Both the position numbers and the translations under genes were made by a program. From positions 62,001 to 126,000 of the forward strand of contig CABYHU010000001.1 of NCBI GenBank assembly GCA_902518715.1: a stretch of 64,000 nucleotides of DNA, in the 5' to 3' direction. A model generated the notes under the pieces. It saw only the letters and a program-made list of their open reading frames with translations. It was not told where the DNA came from and did no database searches. The stretch comes from an uncultured SAR86 cluster bacterium (GTDB taxonomy: Bacteria; Pseudomonadota; Gammaproteobacteria; Magnimaribacterales; D2472). Shown here in pieces: positions 15,956 through 24,582 of the stretch (position 1 is the first letter of the stretch; each line of letters begins with the position of its first letter).

Positions 15956-16654
15956 ATGTCCCACCACATACTTGTAGTAGAAGATGAACCAGATATCAAT
16001 AAAACCGTTTCATATAATATTGCTAATGAAGGTTTAAAACCCCTAAGTGCACTAAATTTAACTGAGGCCGAATCATATATTTCTTCTAAAAATATTTCTT
16101 TGATAATCCTTGATCTTATGCTCCCAGATGGATCTGGGCTAGATTTTTGTAAGAAACTCAAATCTTCAAATGCTTATAGCGATATTCCAATAATTATAGT
16201 CACTGCAAAAGATGATGAAGTAGATAAGGTTGTTGGATTTGAATTAGGTGCTGATGATTATGTAACCAAGCCTTTCAGTGTGAGGGAGCTAATGCTTCGT
16301 ATAAAAGCTATCTTAAAAAGAAATTCAAAAGATATGACTCAAAACACATCATCTAAAATCGAAACATTTGGAATTCTTTCGATAAATGAGGATTCTCATG
16401 AGGTTTTTATTAATGATGATGAAATAATTCTAACCGCATTAGAATTTAAATTACTTAAACATCTTCTCGATAGAAGAGGAAGAGTACAGACAAGGGATCA
16501 GCTTCTTTCAGATGTATGGGGTTATTCAGCTCACATCACCACCAGAACTGTTGACACTCATGTTAAAAGACTTCGTGAAAAAATGGGCGTTATGGGTAAA
16601 CATGTTCAAACCATACGGGGTGTTGGCTACAGGTTTTCAAGAAACCCCGATTAA
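15956..16654 (+). CDS. phoB: PhoB-type response regulator (OmpR family)
   Basis: 232 residues. The receiver domain (1-120) has the acidic pair VVEDEPD, phosphoacceptor Asp in IILDLMLPDGSG, VTAKDD and GADDYVTKPFSVREL. The winged-helix domain (~130-230) ends with TRTVDTHVKRLREKMG and RGVGYRF. The DEVDKVVGFELGADDYVTKPFS block is typical of PhoB. It would control phosphate-starvation genes after phosphorylation by the kinase encoded 4 nt downstream. A TATAAT (15935-15940) lies 15 nt before ATG. I see no Pho box ahead of this gene, and no pst/phoU genes follow it. Confidence 0.82.
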   Translation: MSHHILVVEDEPDINKTVSYNIANEGLKPLSALNLTEAESYISSKNISLIILDLMLPDGSGLDFCKKLKSSNAYSDIPIIIVTAKDDEVDKVVGFELGADDYVTKPFSVRELMLRIKAILKRNSKDMTQNTSSKIETFGILSINEDSHEVFINDDEIILTALEFKLLKHLLDRRGRVQTRDQLLSDVWGYSAHITTRTVDTHVKRLREKMGVMGKHVQTIRGVGYRFSRNPD

Positions 16655-16657
16655 ATA

Positions 16658-18421
16658 ATGGGTATTCGATCCCAAATCTTTTTAATCGTTTTTGGAATAT
16701 TTTTTGTAGGAATTTTCCTTTCTTATATAGTAGCCGAAAGAGATTTATCAAAAACTCTTGAAAATCAGATTGTTCTTGAATTAAGAAAACAAGCAGAATT
16801 AGCAAGTATTTCGATCGGCCCAGTCTCAAAATTAGATTCAATAGAAAAAGCTGATATGGTTGCAGACAGAATTGGAGGATCTATTGACTCTCGAGTTACA
16901 ATTATCAAAGACAGTGGTGAAGTTTTAGGAGATTCAAATCTTTCAACTAGTCAAATCAGTGTTGTAGAAAATCATTCCAATAGGCCTGAAATTATTGATG
17001 CAAAGCTCAATAATGTTGGGTGGTCGATTAGATACAGTGATACAGTTAATAAGGAATTGCTATATTTGGCTTTGAAAGGTCAAGAGGGTGTTGGTTTTAT
17101 TCGTATTGCAGTTCCTTATACCTATGTTCAAGGAGCATTCGATGGTCTATCACTTTCTGTAACTCTTATTGCAATTGTTGGACTTATTGCAGCTTTCTTT
17201 TCAAGCGCCATTGCTGCCAATTTTACATGGAATAACTTAAGAGAGCTTGAGAATGCAACTAGAGGACTATTAAAAGATCAGAAAAAAAAGAACTTGAAGG
17301 CTCTACCGACACAAAGATCTGATGAAATTGGGTCGGTTGCAAGAGATATCTCTGAGATATCTAAGAATTTAAGAACCCAAATTAGCATGATCGCTAAACA
17401 AAGAGATCAATTTGGATCAGTGTTAGATAATTTAGGTGAAGGAGTCTTTGTTACTGATAATGACGGAAAAATCACTTATGAAAACGATAGCATTCTAAGA
17501 ATCTTAGAAACTAGCTCCTCAGTAAAGAAAAATATAAGAGATTTAAATATAAAAGCACTTAAGAATATGTTTGAAAATGTTGATAAGGAAGGAAGATTCG
17601 ATTATGAGTTTCAAATAGAACTTAAAAATGGTGATGTTAAATGGATACTTGGTTCTATGAATAGAGCAAAAACTACTAACGAGTATATCCTCGTTGTTCA
17701 TGATGTTACCCAATTAAGAGAGAATGCATCAATGCGTAGAGATTTTATATCTAATCTTTCGCATGAGCTAAGAACTCCTGTAAGTGTCATATTTGCTAAT
17801 GCTGAAACATTACTAGAGGGAGCAATAGACAATAAAAAAGATGCCAAAGTTTTTTCAAAAGCAATTATGCATAATGCAGAGAGGATTTCTGGTTTGGTAA
17901 GTGATTTGATAGATTTATCAAGGATAGACTACGGTGAATTGCATTTAGATCTTAAAGAATTAGATGTTTGTGAAATAATTAACACCGTCAATAGATCTCA
18001 TTATACATCTGCTAAGAACAAAGGCATTGAGATTAGATTTGATAAATGTGATTGCCCTCATGTTTTAGGGGATAAAGCAGCAATAGAGAGAATTCTTACA
18101 AATCTTCTTGATAATGCAATTAAGTATTCAAAGGCTAATAACGGGGGTGAAGTAAAGATAACCACTAAAGTTATTGAAGATTCTATTAAAATTTCAGTTA
18201 AGGATTCAGGTAACGGTATAAGCGATGCTGACAGAGACTTAATATTTAATCGTTTTTATAGAACTCCTGAAGCCAGAGCAAGTCAAAAATCTGGAAGTGG
18301 TCTTGGTCTTGCTATTGTAAAGAATTTAGCTATTAGTTTGGGAGGCAAGTATGGTGCTAGAAATCGCAACAAAAAAAATGGCAGTATTTTTTGGTTTACT
18401 CTTCCTTTACACAGCAAATAG
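16658..18421 (+). CDS. phoR: PhoR-type sensor histidine kinase
   Basis: 587 residues, clearly longer than E. coli PhoR (431). Membrane helix ~5-25, a periplasmic region of ~130 residues (26-158), a second helix ~160-185 (LIAIVGLIAAFFSSAIAA), a HAMP-like linker with SDEIGSVARDI, a PAS domain (~250-355), HisKA with phosphoacceptor His in NLSHELRTP, and HATPase motifs N (LLDNAIKY), G1 (DSGNGI) and G2 (GSGLGLAI). The HTPV/PAS arrangement and its place directly after phoB support PhoR. The long extracytoplasmic region is like Bacillus PhoR, not the enteric form, so the signal may be read directly in the periplasm. Confidence 0.8.
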   Translation: MGIRSQIFLIVFGIFFVGIFLSYIVAERDLSKTLENQIVLELRKQAELASISIGPVSKLDSIEKADMVADRIGGSIDSRVTIIKDSGEVLGDSNLSTSQISVVENHSNRPEIIDAKLNNVGWSIRYSDTVNKELLYLALKGQEGVGFIRIAVPYTYVQGAFDGLSLSVTLIAIVGLIAAFFSSAIAANFTWNNLRELENATRGLLKDQKKKNLKALPTQRSDEIGSVARDISEISKNLRTQISMIAKQRDQFGSVLDNLGEGVFVTDNDGKITYENDSILRILETSSSVKKNIRDLNIKALKNMFENVDKEGRFDYEFQIELKNGDVKWILGSMNRAKTTNEYILVVHDVTQLRENASMRRDFISNLSHELRTPVSVIFANAETLLEGAIDNKKDAKVFSKAIMHNAERISGLVSDLIDLSRIDYGELHLDLKELDVCEIINTVNRSHYTSAKNKGIEIRFDKCDCPHVLGDKAAIERILTNLLDNAIKYSKANNGGEVKITTKVIEDSIKISVKDSGNGISDADRDLIFNRFYRTPEARASQKSGSGLGLAIVKNLAISLGGKYGARNRNKKNGSIFWFTLPLHSK

Positions 18422-18450
18422 TTAACATTCTCGTCACAAAAAATATTTAT

Positions 18451-18469
18451 TTGTCATAAAATCGTACTG
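18451..18469 (+). promoter_or_regulatory. Possible Pho box ahead of the lipoprotein/TonB receptor pair
   Basis: TTGTCATAAAATCGTACTG: the first half matches the Pho repeat CTGTCAT at 6 of 7 and the 4-bp spacer is AAAA, but the second half matches only about 3 of 7. A further CGTCACA lies 20 bp upstream (18432). The position, 103 bp before ATG 18572 and just after phoR, makes PhoB control plausible but unproven. Confidence 0.3.
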
Positions 18470-18571
18470 ATTTTGTTTCCAAAACGTAAATTAAATTTTT
18501 CATAAAACTAATCTAAAGTTCACTAAGAAATTATTAAATGTGTTCATTAATTTTTTTTAAGAGGAATTCTT

Positions 18572-21502
18572 ATGGACCTAAAATCATCTAAAAATTTATT
18601 TTTAATTTTTTCAATTTTCATTATAGCTTCGTGTGGAGGAGGCGATACTAATATTGCTTCTCCTGGTGAGCTAGGACCACTATCACCACCAAGCGATGGT
18701 GGTAACGATGGGGGCGGTAATAGTAATTTACTAACAGGAACGTGTCCTTCTTCTCCATTTATTTCTAATGATGCAACTCTTGGTGGTAATACACTATGCG
18801 CAATTGTTGGTCCAATAACTGCAGATCTTACTCTTACCACTGATGTAATGTATCGTTTATCTGGCTTAGTTGATGTTGGTGTCGATATGGGTGGAGATGG
18901 AACAAAAACTGGAGGAGTCGCTGCAACACTAACAATTCCAGCTGGCGTAACGCTTGCTCAAAAAACACCTGATGATTATCTGGTTGTTCAAAGAGGGTCA
19001 AAAATTGTTGCCAACGGAACGAGATCTAAGCCTATCAGATTTACCGCAGCTTCTGCGATTGATGGATCTTTAACTAACCCGGACAGTGCGAGTGGTCTTT
19101 GGGGTGGAATAGTAATTTTAGGTAAAGCGCCAATTAATAAGTGCAGTAATGATGTTAGAGGAACTGCTGCTTGTGAGAGAGTGGTTGAAGGTTCTACTAC
19201 TGCTATCATGGGTGGAGCTTCCCCAGATGATGACTCTGGTGTCTTAAATTTTGTTAGAGTTGAATACGCAGGTAAAGAAATTTTCCCAGGTAATGAATTA
19301 AATGGTATTACCTTTGGCGGTGTTGGTTATGGCACAAAGGTAGACTATGTTCAAGTTCATAACAACCAAGATGATTGCGTAGAGTTTTTTGGTGGAACTG
19401 TAAACGTAAAACATTTAGTTTGCACTAATGCAGGTGATGATAATCTTGATATCGATTGGGGTTATCAAGGAAAAATGCAATTTGTTGTTGTTAAACAAAA
19501 TGTGGGTGCAGGAGATCATATTGTAGAATCAGACAATACAAATTCTGATGCAGCAGTAGGTTACTTAACAGAGCCCAGATCACAACCCATGGTTGCTAAC
19601 TTTACCTTCATCGGAGGTGGAGCTGACGAACCACTCAAGTATAAAGAAGGTGTATCTGGAATTTATATCAATGGTATTGTTGTAAACCAAGCATCACAAA
19701 ATCTCGTTGAAGGTACATTTCTAGAAACTATTCAAGATGGTGCATTAACAGACAAAATTGCTCATCATTCAATATTTTTTGATTCAGGCAATGAAACAGA
19801 CTTCCCTGTAAAGTTTGATGCAGGAACAGCTGCAGAATTTGCAGCATCACTTGCATCAAGATCGACTAATTTAAACTTTGGGTCGAATACAATGGTGGAT
19901 ACATATTTCTTGGGTGATACAGAATCTGCTGTTCCCAGCGCATTCTCAATATCAGAAATTGATGCCATGTGCGCAGTTGGAACTCACGCAGCTGGAGCAT
20001 TAACAGAACTATGTCCTGGATACGATGATGGGAATTACGTTGTTAATACATGGTTTTCAGCAACTGATTATGTTGGTGCTTTTTCACCTGGATCTGATGC
20101 AGAAAATAACTGGGCCGCAGGTTGGACTGTTGGTCTATTTACCGATCCTGAGTGTCCTGCTGGAACTCTTGAATCTGAAATTCTTTTAGGTAGAAAGGTT
20201 TGTGACTTAAGTGGAGTTATAACAGATGATTTAACTCTAGTAGCAGGAAATTATTATAAGCTTGATGGTAAAGTTCAAATTGGTGTTGATGTTGGAGCAG
20301 ATGGTGCTGCTTCAGATGGCGACTCAGCTACATTAACTATTAATCCTGGTGTAACAGTTTTTGGTGAATCAGGTAATGATTATTTAGTAATTATGAGAGG
20401 ATCCGATATTAATGCTGTAGGAACAAGATCTGCTCCAATCGTTATGACTGGAAGACAAGATATTCTTGGTCAAGCAGACGTTAACTTAACACGAGGACTT
20501 TGGGGTGGCTTAGTCATTCTTGGTCAATCACCAATTAATAAGTGTTCATATGCTTCAACAGGAGTTAGAACCGTTCCATGTGAGAGAGAGGTTGAGGGAT
20601 CAGCCGGAGATGTAATGGGTGGTGAAATACCAACTGATAGCAGTGGAGCACTCAAATATTTAAGAGTTCAGTATGCAGGTTATGAGGTATTCCCAGGTAA
20701 TGAGCTCAATGGAATCACTTTTGGTGGCGTTGGCAGTGGTACTTCGGTTGAATACATTCAAGTTCATAACAATGCTGATGATTGCGTCGAGTTCTTTGGT
20801 GGAACAGTTGATGTAAAACATCTGATTTGTACAGGAGCAGATGATGATAACTTAGATATTGATTGGGGTTATCAAGGAAGACTTCAATACGTTATAGTTC
20901 AACAGGCTAATGATAAAGGTGATCATATTGTTGAATCAGATAACGTTAACAGTGATAGTGCTGTTGGTTATTTAAGTGAGCCTAGATCAAATCCAATTGT
21001 TGCTAACTTTACTTTCGTAAGTAGAGGACATGACGATATATTTAAGTTAAAAGAGGGTGTATCAGGTCAATATTATAATGGAGTTGCTGCTGTTCTTAAC
21101 GAAGTTACAGGCAAATCAACAAATTGTATAGAGACTACTAAAACAGAAACACCTCTTGATGGCGCCATAACACCTAATTTCTCTATGAACTCTGTAGCAT
21201 TTGATTGCCCAGGATTTATCAAAACTAACGACGGTGTTGCAGTATCAGCAATTGAGGCTATTGTTAAGGAATCTCCTGATACTAACTTATATGCAGCTAC
21301 ATCTGGTGGTGGTACCTATGTAAATACACTTAGTGGAGTTGTGAACGGTTCTGCAGAAAGTGGTGCTGCGGTTACAGCTGTTCCTGCAATATACAATGCC
21401 GATGGATTTTTTGAAGAAACTACATACATAGGTGCAGTTAGCGGAGCGACTGATAATTGGTACAAAGGATGGACAGTTCCTGGATCAATAAAACTCAACT
21501 AA
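18572..21502 (+). CDS. Large surface lipoprotein with two ~450-residue repeats, partner of TonB receptor
   Basis: 976 residues. Lipobox IIASCGGG at ~17-24, then a Gly/Pro/Ser linker to ~55. The rest is two related halves (~57-520 and ~528-976). Both contain ATLTI.PGVT, DYLV..RGS, LWGG.VILG..PINKCS, ELNGITFGGVG, DDCVEFFGGTV.VKHL, DDNLDIDWGYQG, GDHIVESDN and AVGYL.EPRS, suggestive of a beta-helix. I recognise this as a widespread uncharacterised family usually found as a single copy next to TonB receptors and often mis-called a multidrug transporter (memory, not search). It has a Shine-Dalgarno AAGAGG. The receptor gene follows 30 bp on, so a receptor-lipoprotein uptake pair is likely. Confidence 0.7.
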   Translation: MDLKSSKNLFLIFSIFIIASCGGGDTNIASPGELGPLSPPSDGGNDGGGNSNLLTGTCPSSPFISNDATLGGNTLCAIVGPITADLTLTTDVMYRLSGLVDVGVDMGGDGTKTGGVAATLTIPAGVTLAQKTPDDYLVVQRGSKIVANGTRSKPIRFTAASAIDGSLTNPDSASGLWGGIVILGKAPINKCSNDVRGTAACERVVEGSTTAIMGGASPDDDSGVLNFVRVEYAGKEIFPGNELNGITFGGVGYGTKVDYVQVHNNQDDCVEFFGGTVNVKHLVCTNAGDDNLDIDWGYQGKMQFVVVKQNVGAGDHIVESDNTNSDAAVGYLTEPRSQPMVANFTFIGGGADEPLKYKEGVSGIYINGIVVNQASQNLVEGTFLETIQDGALTDKIAHHSIFFDSGNETDFPVKFDAGTAAEFAASLASRSTNLNFGSNTMVDTYFLGDTESAVPSAFSISEIDAMCAVGTHAAGALTELCPGYDDGNYVVNTWFSATDYVGAFSPGSDAENNWAAGWTVGLFTDPECPAGTLESEILLGRKVCDLSGVITDDLTLVAGNYYKLDGKVQIGVDVGADGAASDGDSATLTINPGVTVFGESGNDYLVIMRGSDINAVGTRSAPIVMTGRQDILGQADVNLTRGLWGGLVILGQSPINKCSYASTGVRTVPCEREVEGSAGDVMGGEIPTDSSGALKYLRVQYAGYEVFPGNELNGITFGGVGSGTSVEYIQVHNNADDCVEFFGGTVDVKHLICTGADDDNLDIDWGYQGRLQYVIVQQANDKGDHIVESDNVNSDSAVGYLSEPRSNPIVANFTFVSRGHDDIFKLKEGVSGQYYNGVAAVLNEVTGKSTNCIETTKTETPLDGAITPNFSMNSVAFDCPGFIKTNDGVAVSAIEAIVKESPDTNLYAATSGGGTYVNTLSGVVNGSAESGAAVTAVPAIYNADGFFEETTYIGAVSGATDNWYKGWTVPGSIKLN

Positions 21503-21532
21503 AAACTTTATAAAACCTATTTGGGAGTAAAA

Positions 21533-24148
21533 ATGAAATCAACAAATAAAACAAATAAAATCTTGGTTTTTTTAAAGTTTGCTTTACCCTTCATAATAGT
21601 TTCTCCATTGTTTATCAATGCTCAGGAAATTGAAGAAGTGGTAGTAAGTGGATCTTTTATACCAGATGAGAAAAGAGATACATCTGAGATTTCAGCAATA
21701 CTAGATTCATCAGAAATTGAAAGAACTGGTGATGATAATATTGCTATCGCCCTTACAAGACTTACAGGTCTCAGTCTAGTGCGAGGTAAATATGTATATG
21801 TAAGAGGTTTAGGTGATAGATATTCATCTGCTTCACTTAATGGTCTTAATCTACCTAGTCCAGAACCACTTAGGAGAGTTGTACCTCTTGATCTTTTTCC
21901 TACAAGCATCATTGAGTCATCTGTAGTTCAAAAAACCTACTCAGCTGACATGCCTGGTGAGTTTGGAGGAGGCATGATTGAGATAAATACAAAAGCTGTT
22001 CCATTAGATAGGATCTTTGAATTTTCAGCTTCAACAGGTTACAACTCTGCTACTTCGTTAAAAGATGATGGACTAATGTATGACGGTGGTAGCGATGATA
22101 GTTTTGGCTACGATGATGGGACTAGAGCTATACCAGATACTATTAAGAGTGCTATTTATAACAATCTTAAACTTGATAGGTCTAACTTTAATTCAACGCA
22201 ATTAGCTAATTTTGGTCGAGACTTTGAAAATTCAAAGCTATGGGTTTTACAATCAGGAGATGTTCCTTTAGATCAATCTTATAGTTTGACTTATGGAGAT
22301 AGTCTTGATGGTCTAGGAATTGATGAAATTATTGATGACCCTAGTGCAACAATGGGTTTTATGTTTACTGCAGGTTTAAAAAGTTCATGGGATACACAAG
22401 AAGGAATCAGACAAACTGGTGATTTACAAAACCAAGGTGATGGAACCGTAGATGTGGTTGTTCAAAATGACAAAACTTTTAAAAGCACATCAAATGATGT
22501 TACAGCATATGCAATGGGTGTTGTTGGTGTTGAAACTGATTCATCTGAAATAAAATATACTGGGCTATACATTCATAAAGGAACAAAAGAAGCACGTATC
22601 CTCCAAGGATATGATTCAAGTGATTCAGCTGATGTCCGAGAAGATTATCTAGAATTTTATGAAAGAGAGCTAATAAATCATCAGTTTAATTATAATAAGA
22701 CTTTTGAAAATAACTGGACTTTAGATGTAAGTTTGGGTGATGGAAGGGCTGAAAGAGATTCTCCATATGAAAGAGTTGCTTTCTATGAAGATGGAGATGA
22801 AGACGGAGTCTACTTGTACGATGTTAATACAGGTAGGAACCAAACCCAATTTAGTATGGTCCAAGATCAAAATACAAATGTTGTTTTAGATTTAGAGATA
22901 CCCCTTGGTGAATCAACATTTTTGAGAACTGGAGTTGAAAACGTTGAAAATGATAGATCAGCCGAAGTTAGAAGTTTTAGATTTCTTGCTGCCGGTGGTC
23001 CATTACCTCAAGATGGCTTAGATAATAGAATAGATTATATCTTTGCTGACCAAAACTTTGATCCTAACAGGTTGCTGGTAATCGAGAATACTGCAAGTTC
23101 ATCGCCAGCTGGCTACTTAGGCTTATTGGAAATTGATTCAGCATACATTAGTGTTGAATCATCAATTGGAGATAATTTTGAATTTACTGCTGGAGTTAGA
23201 CAAGAAGAAGGTCTACAGCAAGTTAATACATATGATCTATTTTCAGGTGTTGATTCCTTAATTGATAAATCAATAGAAGAAGATTATCAGCTACCTTCAA
23301 TGACACTAACATATCTGCCTGAATTTGATGAAAATCTTCAAATCAGATTGGGTGCTTCTCAGACAATTGCTAGGCCAACCTTCAGGGAACTATCTCCAAC
23401 ACTGTTTATAGATGTTGATACTGACAGAGTAATAGCAGGCTCACTATATTTAGAAAATAGTGAGATTGACAATATTGATTTAAGACTTGAATACTACTTT
23501 GGGTTTAATCAATTTTTTACAGCTGGTATTTTCTCCAAAGATATTCTTAATCCTATAGAAGAAACTGTTAATGAGTCTGGTGATTTAATTATTACCTCTT
23601 ATCAAAACGTTCCTTTGGCTGAAATCAATGGTTTTGAAATTGAATATGAGCAAGTATTCGAAGCAATTATGGATTCACCTAACGACTTACTTGTTAAGTT
23701 TAATTATACGGAAACTGAATCTGAAGTAATTGTAAATCCTGGAGATACCTATATAAACAGTATTGGTACCGTTGTAGATGCTCAAAATCTTCTTGCGAAT
23801 GGAAGGGATACTAGATTGCAGGGTCAATCAGATACAATTGCAAACTTTCAAATCGGTTTAGATAATTTACAAAACCAAACTCAAGCAACCCTAATTGTTA
23901 ACTATGTTAGTGATAGGGTAAGAGCTAGAGGTATTGATGTTTTACCAGATATTATTGAAGAACCTCCGCTATTAGTTGATTTTGCATTTTCAAAAATTTA
24001 TTCATACCCTGAATTTGAGCTAAAACTATCCCTTGAGTTGAGAAATTTACTAGATGAGGAGTACTATGCATCAATGAGAAATGTTGCAATATATGATCAA
24101 TACGATCTTGGTACATCAGCCTCGCTAGGATTTAAAATCTCCTTTTAG
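21533..24148 (+). CDS. TonB-dependent outer membrane receptor, partner of the duplicated lipoprotein
   Basis: 871 residues. Signal peptide ending VSPLFINAQ, TonB box EIEEVVVSGSF, plug domain with YVYVRGLGDRYSSASLNGL and GEFGGGMIEINTKA, then a beta-barrel ending in LGFKISF with the C-terminal Phe used for outer-membrane insertion. The ATG at 21533 follows GGGAGT, so I discard the TTG four codons earlier. It takes up a ligand using TonB energy. Ligand unknown; the PhoBR genes upstream suggest, but do not show, a phosphorus compound. A strong terminator follows, so the lipoprotein and receptor form one unit, distinct from the gsp operon. Confidence 0.88.
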   Translation: MKSTNKTNKILVFLKFALPFIIVSPLFINAQEIEEVVVSGSFIPDEKRDTSEISAILDSSEIERTGDDNIAIALTRLTGLSLVRGKYVYVRGLGDRYSSASLNGLNLPSPEPLRRVVPLDLFPTSIIESSVVQKTYSADMPGEFGGGMIEINTKAVPLDRIFEFSASTGYNSATSLKDDGLMYDGGSDDSFGYDDGTRAIPDTIKSAIYNNLKLDRSNFNSTQLANFGRDFENSKLWVLQSGDVPLDQSYSLTYGDSLDGLGIDEIIDDPSATMGFMFTAGLKSSWDTQEGIRQTGDLQNQGDGTVDVVVQNDKTFKSTSNDVTAYAMGVVGVETDSSEIKYTGLYIHKGTKEARILQGYDSSDSADVREDYLEFYERELINHQFNYNKTFENNWTLDVSLGDGRAERDSPYERVAFYEDGDEDGVYLYDVNTGRNQTQFSMVQDQNTNVVLDLEIPLGESTFLRTGVENVENDRSAEVRSFRFLAAGGPLPQDGLDNRIDYIFADQNFDPNRLLVIENTASSSPAGYLGLLEIDSAYISVESSIGDNFEFTAGVRQEEGLQQVNTYDLFSGVDSLIDKSIEEDYQLPSMTLTYLPEFDENLQIRLGASQTIARPTFRELSPTLFIDVDTDRVIAGSLYLENSEIDNIDLRLEYYFGFNQFFTAGIFSKDILNPIEETVNESGDLIITSYQNVPLAEINGFEIEYEQVFEAIMDSPNDLLVKFNYTETESEVIVNPGDTYINSIGTVVDAQNLLANGRDTRLQGQSDTIANFQIGLDNLQNQTQATLIVNYVSDRVRARGIDVLPDIIEEPPLLVDFAFSKIYSYPEFELKLSLELRNLLDEEYYASMRNVAIYDQYDLGTSASLGFKISF

Positions 24149-24168
24149 TAAGAGGTATATTTCTACGA

Positions 24169-24198
24169 AATGAGCTACACTTAGTAGCTCATTTTTTT
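24169..24198 (+). terminator. Rho-independent terminator
   Basis: AATGAGCTAC (24169-24178) pairs perfectly with GTAGCTCATT (24184-24193) around ACTTA, followed by TTTTT. It separates the TonB receptor from the type II secretion operon, whose first ATG is 4 nt beyond the T tract. Confidence 0.92.
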
Positions 24199-24201
24199 AT
24201 T

Positions 24202-24582
24202 ATGAATAAAGTTAATCTTAAATATTTACTATATTTACTGGCTGTATCTATTGCTCTGTATCTTTTTATAAATATGTTCATGCTAATTAACTCAAGTAAG
24301 GTTCAGGCCTTTTCTATTGTAAGACCAATGGAGATAAAACAAGTTTCAACAAATCAGATTTCAAATACTCCCCCTGCAAGCTTTAATTATGAGCTTGCTG
24401 CAGTTAGATTAGGAGAAAGTAATACCTCTGTAATTGTTAAAAAAGGAGGAAAGGAATATGTTGTTCAGCTAAATGAGTTGCTCGAAAATAAATATAAGCT
24501 TGTTAAGGTGAACAATGACATAATTATTTTTGAATTTCAGGGTAAAGAATTTACAATAAATAATAAGTTTAAAAATGATTAG
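24202..24582 (+). CDS. gspC: Type II secretion protein C, short form
   Basis: 126 residues. One N-terminal membrane helix (~9-31, LLYLLAVSIALYLFINMFML), then a periplasmic homology-region-like domain (~55-126) with AAVRLGESNTSVIVKKGGKE and VVQLNELLENKYKLVKV. In GspC this region contacts the N-terminal domains of secretin GspD. The usual C-terminal PDZ or coiled-coil domain is missing, so the protein is less than half typical length (about 270-300). Its place directly ahead of gspD, which it overlaps by 8 nt, supports the assignment. The operon promoter must lie in or just after the preceding terminator. Confidence 0.7.
   Translation: MNKVNLKYLLYLLAVSIALYLFINMFMLINSSKVQAFSIVRPMEIKQVSTNQISNTPPASFNYELAAVRLGESNTSVIVKKGGKEYVVQLNELLENKYKLVKVNNDIIIFEFQGKEFTINNKFKND

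Noticed and set aside
18572-21502. Multidrug-transporter annotation for the large lipoprotein
   Set aside because: There is a lipobox and no membrane helices after it; the repeats look like an extracellular beta-helix, not a transporter.
21622-21912. Open minus-strand frame of about 96 codons inside the TonB receptor gene, and similar long antisense frames at 2455-2838, 18547-18840 and 39975-40322
   Set aside because: All lie fully antisense to strongly supported genes, have low-complexity serine/leucine-rich translations and no start context; they are codon-bias shadows.
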